From a virus: a stretch of 64,000 nucleotides of DNA. Shown one piece after another: positions 49,452 through 59,839 of the stretch (within the stretch, counting starts at the first letter, position 1; each line of letters starts with the position of its first letter). The notes under the pieces are model-generated. The model ran no database searches, had not been told where the DNA came from, and was given only the letters and a program-made list of their open reading frames with translations. The stretch lies in IMG/VR virus record IMGVR_UViG_3300026078_000019, positions 85,873-149,872 of that record. The stretch is one strand, 5' to 3'. The translations under genes and the position numbers were made by a program.

Positions 49452-52400
49452 GTGCTCACCTCCGACCCGCGCCACCAGTTCGAGGAGCTGAAGACCCAGC
49501 TTCTCTCCCAGATCTCCCAGACCTTTCCGGTCAAGGACCGGACGGGGCGCTTCGAGGTGCGGGTCGACGACCTGCGTGTCGACGACCGCCTTGGGGTCGA
49601 CGACATCAAGGATCAGCAGAAGCACAAGATGGAAGGACGCACGTGGGCGGCGCCGGTCACCGGCACGCTCAGCGTCGTCGACACCACGACCGGAAAGCCG
49701 CTGATCACGAAGAAGGACTACCCGGTCGCCAAGATCCCGAAGCTGACGCGTCACTACTCCTACATCGTCGCGGGGCAGGAGAAGTTCATCACGAATCAGT
49801 GGCGACTGCGCCCGGGCGTCTACGTGAAAGCGACGGAGAAGCCCGGCGAGTTCGAGGCGCAGTTCCAGCTCGCCAAGGGGCGCAGCTTCGACGTGCAGAA
49901 GAGCGACGACGATCAGCTCTACATGAAGCTGGGTTCTCGCAAGATCCCTCTCTTCTCCGTGCTCACCGCACTCGGCGTGTCCGAGGAGCAGATGAAGGCG
50001 TCGTGGGGCAAGGATGCGTTCGAGGCGTCGAAGAAGAAGGCCAACGTCGCTCGTGACCTGAAGTCGTTCTACGAGACGTGGCGCAAGGAGCCGCTTCCCG
50101 CCGGTACGGATCCGGCGCTGGAAGCCCGCGCCATCTTCGAAGGTACACGCATCGACCCGATCGTTTCCGAGGCCAACGTCGGCGTGAAGTCGGAGCGCGT
50201 GAACGGCGACGTGTTGTTCGAGGCGTCGAAGAAGCTGCTCGATGTCGCGGCAAAGCGTCGCGACCCCGACCCGATCGACAGTCTCCGGTACAAGGAGCTG
50301 TGGCAGGCACGGGACCAGTTCGTGGATCGTATCGCCAAGGCGAAGGACGACATCGAGATGCGCGTGCAGCGCGCGCTCAGCAAGCCCACGACCCAGCGCC
50401 GCCTGCTCTCCGGCGATGCCACCGTGCTGCGCGACGTGTTCGCGCCCGACGTCATTCAGCGTCCGCTGTACCACGTCTTCACCACGTCGCTGTCCGCCAA
50501 CGGCAAGCAGACGAACCCGGTCTCCATGCTCGCCGATCACAGCATGGTCACGATCACCGGCCCCGGCGGTATTCAGAATCCTCACGCGCTCTCGAAGTCG
50601 AACACCAGCCTCGATCCCAGCCATCTCGGCTTCCTCGACCCAGTGTTCACCCCGGAGTCGAATGCGGGCGTGAACACGCACCTGACGTTCGGCGTCATGG
50701 TGAAAGATCGTAAGCCGCACATGCGGCTCTACAACACCAAAACGAAGAAGATGGAGGATGTCGACGCCGCCACGGCTGCGGTCAGCAACGTCGTGCTCCC
50801 CGATCAGGTGAAGTGGGACAAGGGCACTCCCGTTCCGCTTGGCAAGTCGGTCCGTATGTCGAACGGACGCGGTCAGATGGTCGACGATCTACCGATGTCG
50901 TCCGCCGACTACGTCATGCCTACGGCGGCGCAGATATTCGCCGTGGAGACCAACCTCGTGCCGTTCATGCAGAACGACAGCGCGGGCCGCTCTACGATGT
51001 CGGCTCGTCACATGGCACAGGCGATCAGTGTCGTCGGGCGCGAGGCTCCTCTCGTACAGGTGGAGGCCGGTGCCGGCAGGAGCTTCGAGCAGATCGTCGG
51101 TACTGGGTTCCTCAGCCATCGTTCCCCCGTCGATGGCATCGTCACCGCAGTGAAGCCGGACGAGATCCTCATCCGAGGCAAGGACAGAGGGAATCACTCC
51201 GTCCATCTCTACCACCACTACCCCACCAACGATCTGAAGGGTCAGCTCCACAGCACTCCGCTCGTGAAGCCCGGCGATTCCGTCACGTCCAAGCAGATCG
51301 TCGCGGACAACAACTACACGAGGGACGGCGTACTGGCTCTCGGCGCAAACCTGCGCACCGCCTACATCGCGAACGGCTCCAACCACGAGGACGGCATCGT
51401 CATCTCCGACAGCGCGGCCCGTCGTCTCGCCTCCGACCACCTGTACAAACCGACCATGCTGATCTCCGACTCCACAGTGGTCGGCAAGCGGCAGTTCCTC
51501 ATCGACAAGGGCGCCATCTACTCGAAGGATCGAGTGGCCAAGATCGGAGACGACGGAATCATTCGCGCCGGAGAGAAAGTGAAGCCGGGTGATCCGCTCG
51601 TGCTTGCGCTCACCGAGACGCAGCTTCCGGGTACTGCCGATCTCAGCGCGAAGTTCAAGATCGGCAAGCGGCTTCGCAGCAAGTTCAACAACGGCGCCAT
51701 GGTCTGGGACGGGGATTACGAAGCGGAAGTGGTACGAGCGGAGCGTCAGGGCAAGAACATCGTCGTGCACCTCAAGACCCTGGAGCCCGCACAGATCGGT
51801 TCCAAGATTTCGACGCGTCACAGCGCGAAGGGCATCGTCACGCAGATCATCCCCGACAAGGAGATGCCGCACGACGAGAAGGGCCGTCCAGTCGAGATGC
51901 TCATCAACCCGGTCTCGGTACCGGGACGCATGAATCCCGGGCAGCTCTTGGAGACCGCAGCGGGTAAGATCGCAGAGAAGACCGGCAAGCCGTACCTGGT
52001 GAAGAACTTCCAGGGCGGGGTCGACTATCTGAAGAAGATGCAGGACGAGCTGTCGGCGCACGGGCTCACGGACACCGAGGCGCTCTACGACCCGAAGACC
52101 GGGCGTCGTCTCGGTGACGTGATGGTGGGTCCTCACTACGCGTTCCAGCTCGAACATCAGATCGACAAGAAGACGCACGTCCGCTCGGGTGGATACGGCG
52201 GTGAGCTGGCGCAGTACGATGCGCCCAAAATCCACTACGACAACGACACGCGCGTGCCCCGCGGCGGTGGTCACTCCGGCGCCCAGAGTCTGGGTGCGCT
52301 CGGCGTCTACGCGGCGTTGGCTGCTGGTCTCAAGGAAAACCTCCGTGAGATGCAGACGCTGAAGTCGGATCAGCCGCAGGCCCGAGAGGTCTGGGGTGCT

Positions 52401-55400
52401 CTGGCGAACGGCGATCGTGTACCGGCGCCCAAGGTGCCCTTCGTTTTCAAGAAGTTCGAGGCGATGTTGACGGGTCTCGGCGTCAACGTGGAGAAGACCG
52501 GGGCCGAGATCCGTCTGATGCCGCGTAGCGATGAAGAGGTGCGGGCGCTGAGCCGTGGAGAGATCACGCGCCCGACGCGCGGTATCCGGGGCAAGGACGA
52601 CAGGCCGGAGCCCGGAGGCCTCTTCGACCCCGTCATCACCGGAGGCCCGCTCGGCCAGCACTGGGGCCACATCGAGCTGGTGGAGCCGATGCCGAATCCC
52701 GTCTACGCACGTTCGATCGCGAACACGCTCGGCATCAAGGAGCGCGACATCCCCAACATCATCGAGGGGAAGGCGAAGCTGCCCGACGGTACGTATGGCG
52801 GTGCGGCCATCCGTGCTGCGCTGGCCAAGATCGACATCGACAAGGAGATGAAGCGGACGAAGTCGGCGCTCGAAGACCCGAAGGTCAAGGGCACCGCGCT
52901 CGACAAGCTGCATTTCAAGTACCGATCGCTCAAGACCGTGAAGGAGAGCGGGAAGAACCTGGCCGAGGCCTGGACGATGAGCGCGATCCCGGTGTTGCCG
53001 CCGGTGTTTCGTCCGCAGACCACGCTGCCCGACGGTACGGTGAAGAACAATCCGCTCAACTCGCTGTACAAGCGGCTCGGCATGGTGAACGAGACGATCC
53101 GCAAGGGCGAGAAGAAGGTGCCGTACAACAACACGCTCGACGTTCGCGCCGGGCTCTACCAGGAGATGGGCAACCTCTTCGGTACCACGCCGAAGGGAAA
53201 GAAGGCGCTCGATCTCGACATGCGCGGGACCAAGGAAGATCCGGATAAGACGCTGCCCGGGATCATCCACATGATCTCCGGTGAGCAGCCGAAGGACGGT
53301 TTCTTCCAGGACAAGATGATCGCGAAGAAGCAGGACTATACGTCCCGCGCCACCATCGTCGTGGACCCCAACCTCAGCGTCGACGAGATGGGCCTGCCGA
53401 AGAAGATCGCTATGGAGCTGATGCGCCCGATGGTGGCGCGTCGTCTCATCCAGGCGCGCGTGAAGCCGGACGAAGCCCAGCGTATGATCAGCCGCAAGGA
53501 TCCGATGGCGGTGAGGGCGTTGGAACAGGAGGTTCTGACGCGGCCGGTGCTGATGAAGCGGGATCCCGTGCTGCACCAGTACGGGCTCGTGGCGCAGCGA
53601 GTGCGCCTGACCGACGATCCCGCCATCAAGGTCAGCCCGCTCATCCTGCCGCCTCTCGGCGGCGACATCGACGGTGACACCGTCGCTCTGATGGTTCCGC
53701 TGACGCAGAGCGCTGTGGAAGAGGCGCATCGGATCTTGCCGTCGCAGCGCACGCTGTCGGACAGCAGCGGCGACGTTCTCTTCGCTCCGGCGAACGAGGC
53801 CGCGCTCAGCCTTTACCGGATGAGCATCGCTCGCGGCAAGCACGGCGAGCCCTTCAAGACGAAGGACGACGCCGAGACCGCGTTCCGCCAGAACCGGATC
53901 AACCTGAACCAGGAGATCCACATCACTGGTGTCGGGAACACCACTCTCGGCCGCATGCGCATCGCCGCCGTCGTCCCGGAGAAGTATCGAAAGGATGTTC
54001 AGACGAACCTCTCCAAGCCGTTCGATCGGAAGTACCAGGACGTGGTCCTGAAGGACACGGCGAAGTCGACGCCGAAGCACTTCGTCGAGGTCGCCGATGG
54101 TCTGAGCCGGCTCGGCTTCAACATGGCGTACGAGTCCGGTCATACCGTCGGGCTTCGAGACATCGAGCCGCTTCGCGAAGATCGTGACAAGATCATCGGA
54201 GACACCAAGAAGCTGGTGGCCAAGTTGGAGGCCGCCGGAAAGCACGACGAGGTCGCTCCGGCCTGGCTCGAAGCCACCCGCGCAATCCACGACGTGTACA
54301 ACCGCGCGCTCCAGGGCCGGCCGACCAACGTCAGCGACATGGCGCCGTCGCCCCTCGGCTCCGGCATCAAGGCGAAGCGGGAGCAGTTCCAGGGCCTGAT
54401 CATGGCTCCGATGCTGGTCGAGGACCATCTCGGTCGACCGTCGAAGGTGCCGATCACGAAGAGCTTCGCCGAGGGCATCGACGTCGGTGGCTACTTCCTT
54501 CAGGCCGCGGGCGCACGGCGCGGTGTCATCCAGAAGACCGACTCCGTGCGCGAGCCCGGCTACATGAGCAAGCTGCTCGTGCAGGTCAACATCGATCATC
54601 CCATCACCGGACACGACTGCGGCACGACGCACGGACTCGCGATGAGCGTCGGCAACAAGGATGTCGTCGATCGACACCTCGCACAGCCGGTGAAGCTCGG
54701 AGATGTCACACTGCAAGCCGGCACCGTCGTTACGCCTGAGATCTTGGCGAAGGCGAAGGAGAACCGCATCGACCAGCTCGTGGTGCGCTCGCCGCTGAAG
54801 TGCCGCATGCCCGCTGGCATCTGCTCGATGTGCATGGGCGTGCACCCGAATGGCAAGGCATACGCTCAGGGCGAGAACGCCGGCATCATCGCGGCGCAGG
54901 CCATCGGCGAGCGCGCGGCCCAGCTCATGCTGAAGCAGACGCATGGCGGCGGCATCGTCAGCTCCTTGGGCCACTCGATCTCGGAGTTCGGTGACGTACA
55001 GCGCCTCTTCGACGCAGCGAAGCGGGGACGCGAGGATGCGGCAGTGGCTCCGAGCGCCGGCAAGGTGCTGAGCGTTCACCAGAGCCGCTCCGGCGACTGG
55101 GTGGTGAACACGGAGAAGCTCTCGCTTCGCAGTCGGCAGAAGCCGCTGCCGATGGTAAAGAAGGACTACGAGTTCAAGAAGGGCGAGGTCCTCACCGAGG
55201 GCGACCCGAATCTGCACGATCTGCTCGCGACGAAGGGACTTGATGCTGTTCAGGCCCATATGGTCGATAAGATCGGAACCATCTACGGGCGGGAGGGCGT
55301 TCTTCGTCGCCACGTCGAGTTGGCGGTTCGGAACGCCACCGGTGTCGTTCGTATCACCGATCCTGGCTCACATGACGGATACATCCGCGGCGATTACGTC

Positions 55401-55688
55401 CAGAAGGCTGTCGTCGATGAGATCAATCGAACGGCACTCAAGGGCAAGGAACCGATCGAGTACCAGTCCATGCTCATCCCGACGAAGATGAACCCGCTTC
55501 GGCAGCAGCCGGACTGGATGGCCCGCCTTCAGGGCGAGCGCATCGGCCAGTCCATCCTCACCGGCATCCAGCACGGCCAGCGTTCCGACGTCTCGGGCCG
55601 CCACCCCATCCCCGCGCTCGCCGTGGGCGTCACCGTGGGCGCCCCGGCAGATGCACGTCCCTTCGGGACCGCCCAGGCTACGCGCTGA
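49452..55688 (+). CDS. Single-chain multisubunit-type RNA polymerase, beta-beta' fusion (2078 aa)
   Basis: Beta motifs come first: N-H-E646-D647-G-I-V-I-S (matching the N/F-E-D-A motif), then K-I-S-T-R-H-S-A-K-G, V-P-G-R-M-N-P-G-Q and R-G-G-G-H-S-G near 936. At about 1036 the beta' start is recognisable (TRPTRGIRGKDDRPEPGGLF, H-W-G-H-I-E-L). The catalytic triad is G-G-D1405-I-D1407-G-D1409, in place of NADFDGD. The bridge helix and trigger loop region (YFLQAAGARRGVIQKTDSVR) follow. A zinc site (D-C-G near 1722, three Cys at 1783-1795) and G-I-I-A-A-Q-A-I-G-E also fit beta'. The N-terminal beta' zinc ribbon is absent. The chain is about 670 residues shorter than E. coli beta plus beta'. GTG 49452 is preferred to an upstream in-frame codon at 49356. 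Confidence 0.92.
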   Translation: MLTSDPRHQFEELKTQLLSQISQTFPVKDRTGRFEVRVDDLRVDDRLGVDDIKDQQKHKMEGRTWAAPVTGTLSVVDTTTGKPLITKKDYPVAKIPKLTRHYSYIVAGQEKFITNQWRLRPGVYVKATEKPGEFEAQFQLAKGRSFDVQKSDDDQLYMKLGSRKIPLFSVLTALGVSEEQMKASWGKDAFEASKKKANVARDLKSFYETWRKEPLPAGTDPALEARAIFEGTRIDPIVSEANVGVKSERVNGDVLFEASKKLLDVAAKRRDPDPIDSLRYKELWQARDQFVDRIAKAKDDIEMRVQRALSKPTTQRRLLSGDATVLRDVFAPDVIQRPLYHVFTTSLSANGKQTNPVSMLADHSMVTITGPGGIQNPHALSKSNTSLDPSHLGFLDPVFTPESNAGVNTHLTFGVMVKDRKPHMRLYNTKTKKMEDVDAATAAVSNVVLPDQVKWDKGTPVPLGKSVRMSNGRGQMVDDLPMSSADYVMPTAAQIFAVETNLVPFMQNDSAGRSTMSARHMAQAISVVGREAPLVQVEAGAGRSFEQIVGTGFLSHRSPVDGIVTAVKPDEILIRGKDRGNHSVHLYHHYPTNDLKGQLHSTPLVKPGDSVTSKQIVADNNYTRDGVLALGANLRTAYIANGSNHEDGIVISDSAARRLASDHLYKPTMLISDSTVVGKRQFLIDKGAIYSKDRVAKIGDDGIIRAGEKVKPGDPLVLALTETQLPGTADLSAKFKIGKRLRSKFNNGAMVWDGDYEAEVVRAERQGKNIVVHLKTLEPAQIGSKISTRHSAKGIVTQIIPDKEMPHDEKGRPVEMLINPVSVPGRMNPGQLLETAAGKIAEKTGKPYLVKNFQGGVDYLKKMQDELSAHGLTDTEALYDPKTGRRLGDVMVGPHYAFQLEHQIDKKTHVRSGGYGGELAQYDAPKIHYDNDTRVPRGGGHSGAQSLGALGVYAALAAGLKENLREMQTLKSDQPQAREVWGALANGDRVPAPKVPFVFKKFEAMLTGLGVNVEKTGAEIRLMPRSDEEVRALSRGEITRPTRGIRGKDDRPEPGGLFDPVITGGPLGQHWGHIELVEPMPNPVYARSIANTLGIKERDIPNIIEGKAKLPDGTYGGAAIRAALAKIDIDKEMKRTKSALEDPKVKGTALDKLHFKYRSLKTVKESGKNLAEAWTMSAIPVLPPVFRPQTTLPDGTVKNNPLNSLYKRLGMVNETIRKGEKKVPYNNTLDVRAGLYQEMGNLFGTTPKGKKALDLDMRGTKEDPDKTLPGIIHMISGEQPKDGFFQDKMIAKKQDYTSRATIVVDPNLSVDEMGLPKKIAMELMRPMVARRLIQARVKPDEAQRMISRKDPMAVRALEQEVLTRPVLMKRDPVLHQYGLVAQRVRLTDDPAIKVSPLILPPLGGDIDGDTVALMVPLTQSAVEEAHRILPSQRTLSDSSGDVLFAPANEAALSLYRMSIARGKHGEPFKTKDDAETAFRQNRINLNQEIHITGVGNTTLGRMRIAAVVPEKYRKDVQTNLSKPFDRKYQDVVLKDTAKSTPKHFVEVADGLSRLGFNMAYESGHTVGLRDIEPLREDRDKIIGDTKKLVAKLEAAGKHDEVAPAWLEATRAIHDVYNRALQGRPTNVSDMAPSPLGSGIKAKREQFQGLIMAPMLVEDHLGRPSKVPITKSFAEGIDVGGYFLQAAGARRGVIQKTDSVREPGYMSKLLVQVNIDHPITGHDCGTTHGLAMSVGNKDVVDRHLAQPVKLGDVTLQAGTVVTPEILAKAKENRIDQLVVRSPLKCRMPAGICSMCMGVHPNGKAYAQGENAGIIAAQAIGERAAQLMLKQTHGGGIVSSLGHSISEFGDVQRLFDAAKRGREDAAVAPSAGKVLSVHQSRSGDWVVNTEKLSLRSRQKPLPMVKKDYEFKKGEVLTEGDPNLHDLLATKGLDAVQAHMVDKIGTIYGREGVLRRHVELAVRNATGVVRITDPGSHDGYIRGDYVQKAVVDEINRTALKGKEPIEYQSMLIPTKMNPLRQQPDWMARLQGERIGQSILTGIQHGQRSDVSGRHPIPALAVGVTVGAPADARPFGTAQATR

Positions 55689-56824
55689 TGGCACGCACGC
55701 CCGACGGTCCCTCGCACCGCCGCTACTCGCACTTCCGGTGCGAGGAAGGGACGGTGACGAACGTCAACCGAAAGACCTACACGGTCACGGTTCAGACGCG
55801 GCACTCCGACAAAGATCCGACCGATATTCAGGTGTTGGCGCCTTACCACCACTACGAGAACGGAGAGGGCTTCCATCACCTGCCGGAGGTCGGTGCGATC
55901 TGTATGCTTGGGTGGCCGAGCGACAACACGCCCCCGTTCATCATGGGGTACCTCGGCGCTGCTGCGGTCCAGAACAGCGCCGATGGTGATCCGGAGCGTA
56001 GTACTACCGATGGCTCGGGATCGATGACGGACGTCAGCTTTCGCTCGCGCCGGCCCCAGCTCAACCCCGGCGACATCGCACTGACGGGGCGAGACGAAAA
56101 CTTCATCTACCTGCGGCGCGGCGGTGTGGTGCAGATCGGAGCGACGAACATCGCGCAGACCGTCTACATCCCGGTGCTCAACTTCATGAAGCACTTCTCG
56201 GAGAACTTCGAGCACCACACCTTCGCCGGAGACATCGCCTGGACGGTCGAGCGGCAGGAGAGCGATCCCAGCGGCAACGCTCCGGCCACCTACGTCTTCC
56301 ACATGAACGAGTTCGCTCAGGACCAGAAGGCTTCGATCCGTCTCCAGCACCTGCCGCTCGGGGGTAGTGGGAGTGACAAGTCGGCGTGGACCGTGCACGT
56401 TGCGCCTCAAGGCATCGATCGTGACGACGGTACGGTAGAGTCCGAGGTCTACTCCATGGTCATCAGCATGGGAGGTAAGAAGACCGAGATCATCGGTGGC
56501 GACCGAAGCGTGACGGTGAAGGGCAGCGACTCCCTCACGGTCCAGGGTAGCCGTACCGTGCGCATCAGTGGCGATGAGTCCACGACCGCCGATGGAAAGA
56601 TCGAGCACATCGCTGCTGGCGAGAACATCGCGGGAGGATCCACGGTGCGCCTGGGCAGCCGTGCAGCCTCGAATCCAGCGGTGAAGGGGCAGGATCTCGT
56701 GCAGCTCCTTGCTTCGGCGCAGTGGCCAGTGGCCACCGTCGGGCCTGGAATGGTAGCCTCGCCTTCTCCAGCGTTCATCGCGGCGCTGGCTCAGATTCTC
56801 TCGACGAAAGTCCTCATCGAGTAG
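55688..56824 (+). CDS. Baseplate spike, gpV/gp5-like (378 aa)
   Basis: The N-terminal OB-like domain (C-E-E-G-T-V-T-N-V, L-P-E-V-G-A-I-C-M-L-G-W-P, I-M-G-Y-L) matches spike hub proteins. The C-terminal part has a beta-helix pattern of V-x-V-x-G-x-x-x-x-x-V repeats (SVTVKGSDSLTVQGSRTVRI). These trimers pierce the outer membrane when the tail contracts. It overlaps the RNA polymerase stop by TGATG, so polymerase and spike share a transcript. Confidence 0.8.
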   Translation: MARTPDGPSHRRYSHFRCEEGTVTNVNRKTYTVTVQTRHSDKDPTDIQVLAPYHHYENGEGFHHLPEVGAICMLGWPSDNTPPFIMGYLGAAAVQNSADGDPERSTTDGSGSMTDVSFRSRRPQLNPGDIALTGRDENFIYLRRGGVVQIGATNIAQTVYIPVLNFMKHFSENFEHHTFAGDIAWTVERQESDPSGNAPATYVFHMNEFAQDQKASIRLQHLPLGGSGSDKSAWTVHVAPQGIDRDDGTVESEVYSMVISMGGKKTEIIGGDRSVTVKGSDSLTVQGSRTVRISGDESTTADGKIEHIAAGENIAGGSTVRLGSRAASNPAVKGQDLVQLLASAQWPVATVGPGMVASPSPAFIAALAQILSTKVLIE

Positions 56825-56834
56825 GTGTGTTACG

Positions 56835-58910
56835 ATGACCAGCAACATGGATCTCTTCCTCCACACGTCCAAGCCGTCGTTCGAGCCCACCGCCGTCACC
56901 AAGGCTGCGTCTGCGCAGCTCGACGAGGATCCGGAGAACTGGCCGCGTGAGATCCTCACCGAGCTGTTCCGCGCCGCGCCGGAGACCAGCGACTACACGC
57001 CGAAGGTCGAGATGCTCAAGGTCGACGACGAACAGGGCTTCGGGCTCGGCGTCATCGTCGTGGAGAACACGACCGACAGCGCGCTGGCCGCCGCCCGCAC
57101 GGCGCCGCAGGTTCGTCGGATCCTCGTCCCCATCGTGATCAAGAACCACATGCTCATGCCGCTGGACCTGATCATGATGCGGAACGGCAAGATGCTGCCG
57201 CTCACGCCGCACGGCCTGCGCAGCTCGCTGTTCCGCCCCGAGACCTTCGAGATGACGACCGAGGACTGGGGCGACACCTCGCTCTACAACCAGTTCTACC
57301 CGCCGGGACGCAGCGACAACGACTTCGGGGCCGGCATCAGCCAGGGTATCGGCGGCGGCACCCAGGGTGCCGTGACGTTCATCCAGGGCCCCGGCATGAA
57401 GCTCAGCTCCGCCGGACGCTTCTCGATGCTCCAGAGCGTGCTTCCCACGATCCTTCAGCCCGACATCACGAAGCTCGCCAGCGAAGCCCAGGGCATCGAC
57501 CTCACCAACAACGACGTGCTGCTGCGCGCGCTTCAGCTCCTGGCGAGCGTGGAGAAGACGGCGCGCGATCGGGCGTCCGATCTTCTCGACGTCGCGCTCA
57601 GCACGGCCCCGGTTCACGCCGCGCAGGTCAGCTACGACGACGCGAAGGAGATGTACGTGGTGAAGCGTGCAAGCCGCACAGCGTACCGAGGCCCGGTGTC
57701 CGAGTACATGACGCGATCCCAGGTCCTGAAGTTCGCAGGGGCCGAGGTCGTGGCGAAGGTGGACACCGATGGGGCCACGACCATCTCTCCGGATCCGGTC
57801 GTGACCACCGAGGTGGACCTCGACGCCTCGAAGTGGCACGCCGTCCACAAGCCGGGCATCTACAAGGTGAAGACCGTTCACGGCAAGGAGATGACGGGCT
57901 GGGTGATTCCGGATCTCATCGATCTCGATGGCACCAACGTGCCGATGTGCGTCTTCACGAACGGCGCCGCGGCGATGGTGCAGGGCGCCGTCATCGGAGC
58001 GCACGTGGCGAGCGCCGTCGATCTCCCCGCCGGCCCGGCCAAGGGCACGGGCTGCTTCTACGCGGCCGGCCAGGGTGGCGTGCAAGCGACCGTCCCGGTG
58101 CTCGTGCAGGGCGCGACCGAGGAGCAGGCAGGTGGCAAGAGCTTCCTCGTGACGTCCATCACCGGCGAGGAGTCGAAGGTCCGCCTCGTCCCCGGCCTCA
58201 ACAAGATCGTGGTCTCGAAGGGCGAGATCATGATGCCTTCCACGGCGAAGTTCTTGCCGCTGTCGGACGAGAACATGGTGGCCCTGGTCGACAGCACCGA
58301 CATGATCACGAAGACCGCGGCCGATGCCACGGTGCGGGCCATCCGGCTCTACGCAGCAGACGACGAGGGCGTCAGCCTGGAGTTCGTCAACCTGCCCAAG
58401 CTGGCCAGCGTCACCGCGAAGCGGCTCAGCACCGACGACGCCGCGTTCGTCCTCGCGCTCGCCGGGGCTTCGCCCAAGCTGGCGCACAACAAGATCGCAC
58501 AGGCTCAGCTCGACACCGTCATGGTGCCGGGCCTGCTCGACGTTTCCCTCGCTTCCGACCTCATCGAATCGACACGCAAGATCGCTTCCTCCCGCAGCCA
58601 CGAGGTGACGGCCCTGCGCCAAAACCTTGTGAAGGAAGCAGCGTCGCTTCCGGACACGATGACCGTGGACGCCGTTCTGTCCCTCGGCTTCATCAACTCC
58701 GAGAACGTGCGCATGTTCGTCAGCAACACCCCATACCTGGAGAAGTGCCTCTCGAAGATCTGTGAGCTGGTTCTCGCTTCCCGCCTCGGGCTCTCGGAGA
58801 TCCCGGAGTTCGCGGCGGCGCGGGCGGCTCGCGCTCTCGACGAGACGGTCCAGGGCCTCAAGGCGCTCGCGCTGCGCGACGCGTCGGAGGGTGCTTCTGC
58901 GGGGAGCTGA
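56835..58910 (+). CDS. Large structural protein (691 aa)
   Basis: Residues about 40-170 are alpha/beta and mention VENTTDSALAAARTAPQVRR, VPIVIKNHMLMPLDLIMMRN. A Gly-rich segment (ISQGIGGGTQGAVTFIQGPG) and then long beta regions follow, and a helical C-terminus. Many large phages encode a protein of this kind near the spike and terminase; its role is not established. Biased codons fit a virion protein. ATG 56835 is 10 nt after the previous stop; ATG 56847 is an alternative. Confidence 0.7.
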   Translation: MTSNMDLFLHTSKPSFEPTAVTKAASAQLDEDPENWPREILTELFRAAPETSDYTPKVEMLKVDDEQGFGLGVIVVENTTDSALAAARTAPQVRRILVPIVIKNHMLMPLDLIMMRNGKMLPLTPHGLRSSLFRPETFEMTTEDWGDTSLYNQFYPPGRSDNDFGAGISQGIGGGTQGAVTFIQGPGMKLSSAGRFSMLQSVLPTILQPDITKLASEAQGIDLTNNDVLLRALQLLASVEKTARDRASDLLDVALSTAPVHAAQVSYDDAKEMYVVKRASRTAYRGPVSEYMTRSQVLKFAGAEVVAKVDTDGATTISPDPVVTTEVDLDASKWHAVHKPGIYKVKTVHGKEMTGWVIPDLIDLDGTNVPMCVFTNGAAAMVQGAVIGAHVASAVDLPAGPAKGTGCFYAAGQGGVQATVPVLVQGATEEQAGGKSFLVTSITGEESKVRLVPGLNKIVVSKGEIMMPSTAKFLPLSDENMVALVDSTDMITKTAADATVRAIRLYAADDEGVSLEFVNLPKLASVTAKRLSTDDAAFVLALAGASPKLAHNKIAQAQLDTVMVPGLLDVSLASDLIESTRKIASSRSHEVTALRQNLVKEAASLPDTMTVDAVLSLGFINSENVRMFVSNTPYLEKCLSKICELVLASRLGLSEIPEFAAARAARALDETVQGLKALALRDASEGASAGS

Positions 58911-59839
58911 TGCTTCGACATCCTGCTGGTAACTACATCGCGTATCTGTTCTCGAAGCGTGGACTGAGCACCGCGCAGATCATCGAAGAACTCGACGATC
59001 TGCGCTTTCCGCTTCCTCGATCGAACAAGGAGCTTGCCCGCTTCACCGTGCACATGGTGAAGATGCGGCAGGCCATGGAGATCCCCGAGGACTTCGATCC
59101 ACGGGCGGAGAAGCCCAACGACTCGACGACTCGGTTTCTCACCCAGTGGAAGATCTGGGACATGTGGAGGGGAGACGAGTTCGTGGCGCGCGCTATCGAC
59201 TTGCTCAACGAGCCGGCGATGCGTCGAATGACCGAGGCGCTTCTGCTCGGTCCCCTGAGCCCGCAGAGCATCGCAGATCGGGTGTCGCAGCGCTTCGGGC
59301 TCAGCCTGGAGGTCATCAACGTCCGCGTCATCAAGGCGTTCCAGCACTACTTCTGGAACGTCTCCGCGCTCAACATCTCGGAGTGGCGTGGACTTATCGA
59401 TCACTGGCTCCCGGAAGAGAACAACAACGACTACCTGGCCGCTCTGGGAGCGCCTCGTAGTGCCGCAGGGGCGGCTCTCGTTCTGGCAATCGTGGATCGC
59501 AGTGCCGATTCGCTGACGCCGGTCCAGCAGTACACGGCATTTCGTGATCACGGTTTCAACGTCTTCATGGAGCACGCTCTGCTTCAGTCCAAGCCATCGC
59601 TGCCTCGGACGCAGGCGATGTTCATGGCGTTCCAGATGACGCGCATGGCGGACGAAGAGCTGACGAAGCATCGAGGCGGTAGCGCCGATCTTCTCGACGA
59701 GTTCAAGAAGATCCAGACTACATACGACCATTCCAAGCTCGCCACGGTCAAGGACATCCCGACCCTTGCACCGGCCATCGAAGCCACGTTCGTCGAAGAA
59801 CCGGCGCCTGAAACCACCGAAGACCAGGAGATCGCATGA
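58910..59839 (+). CDS. Candidate small terminase or HTH regulator (309 aa)
   Basis: Two helix-turn-helix-like segments occur: LSTAQIIEELDDLRFPLPRS at about 18-38 and LSPQSIADRVSQRFGLSLEV at about 115-135, then IKAFQHYFWNVSALN. Such segments are typical of small terminases that bind pac or cos DNA. Location two genes before the large terminase supports this. The acidic, Pro-rich C-terminus is probably flexible. No decisive family signature. Confidence 0.55.
   Translation: MLRHPAGNYIAYLFSKRGLSTAQIIEELDDLRFPLPRSNKELARFTVHMVKMRQAMEIPEDFDPRAEKPNDSTTRFLTQWKIWDMWRGDEFVARAIDLLNEPAMRRMTEALLLGPLSPQSIADRVSQRFGLSLEVINVRVIKAFQHYFWNVSALNISEWRGLIDHWLPEENNNDYLAALGAPRSAAGAALVLAIVDRSADSLTPVQQYTAFRDHGFNVFMEHALLQSKPSLPRTQAMFMAFQMTRMADEELTKHRGGSADLLDEFKKIQTTYDHSKLATVKDIPTLAPAIEATFVEEPAPETTEDQEIA

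Noticed and set aside
50889-55313. 1474-codon open frame on the minus strand opposite the RNA polymerase
   Set aside because: Shadow of the GC-biased coding strand. It is rich in Arg, His, Val and Leu with no motif and lies opposite a gene full of conserved polymerase motifs.
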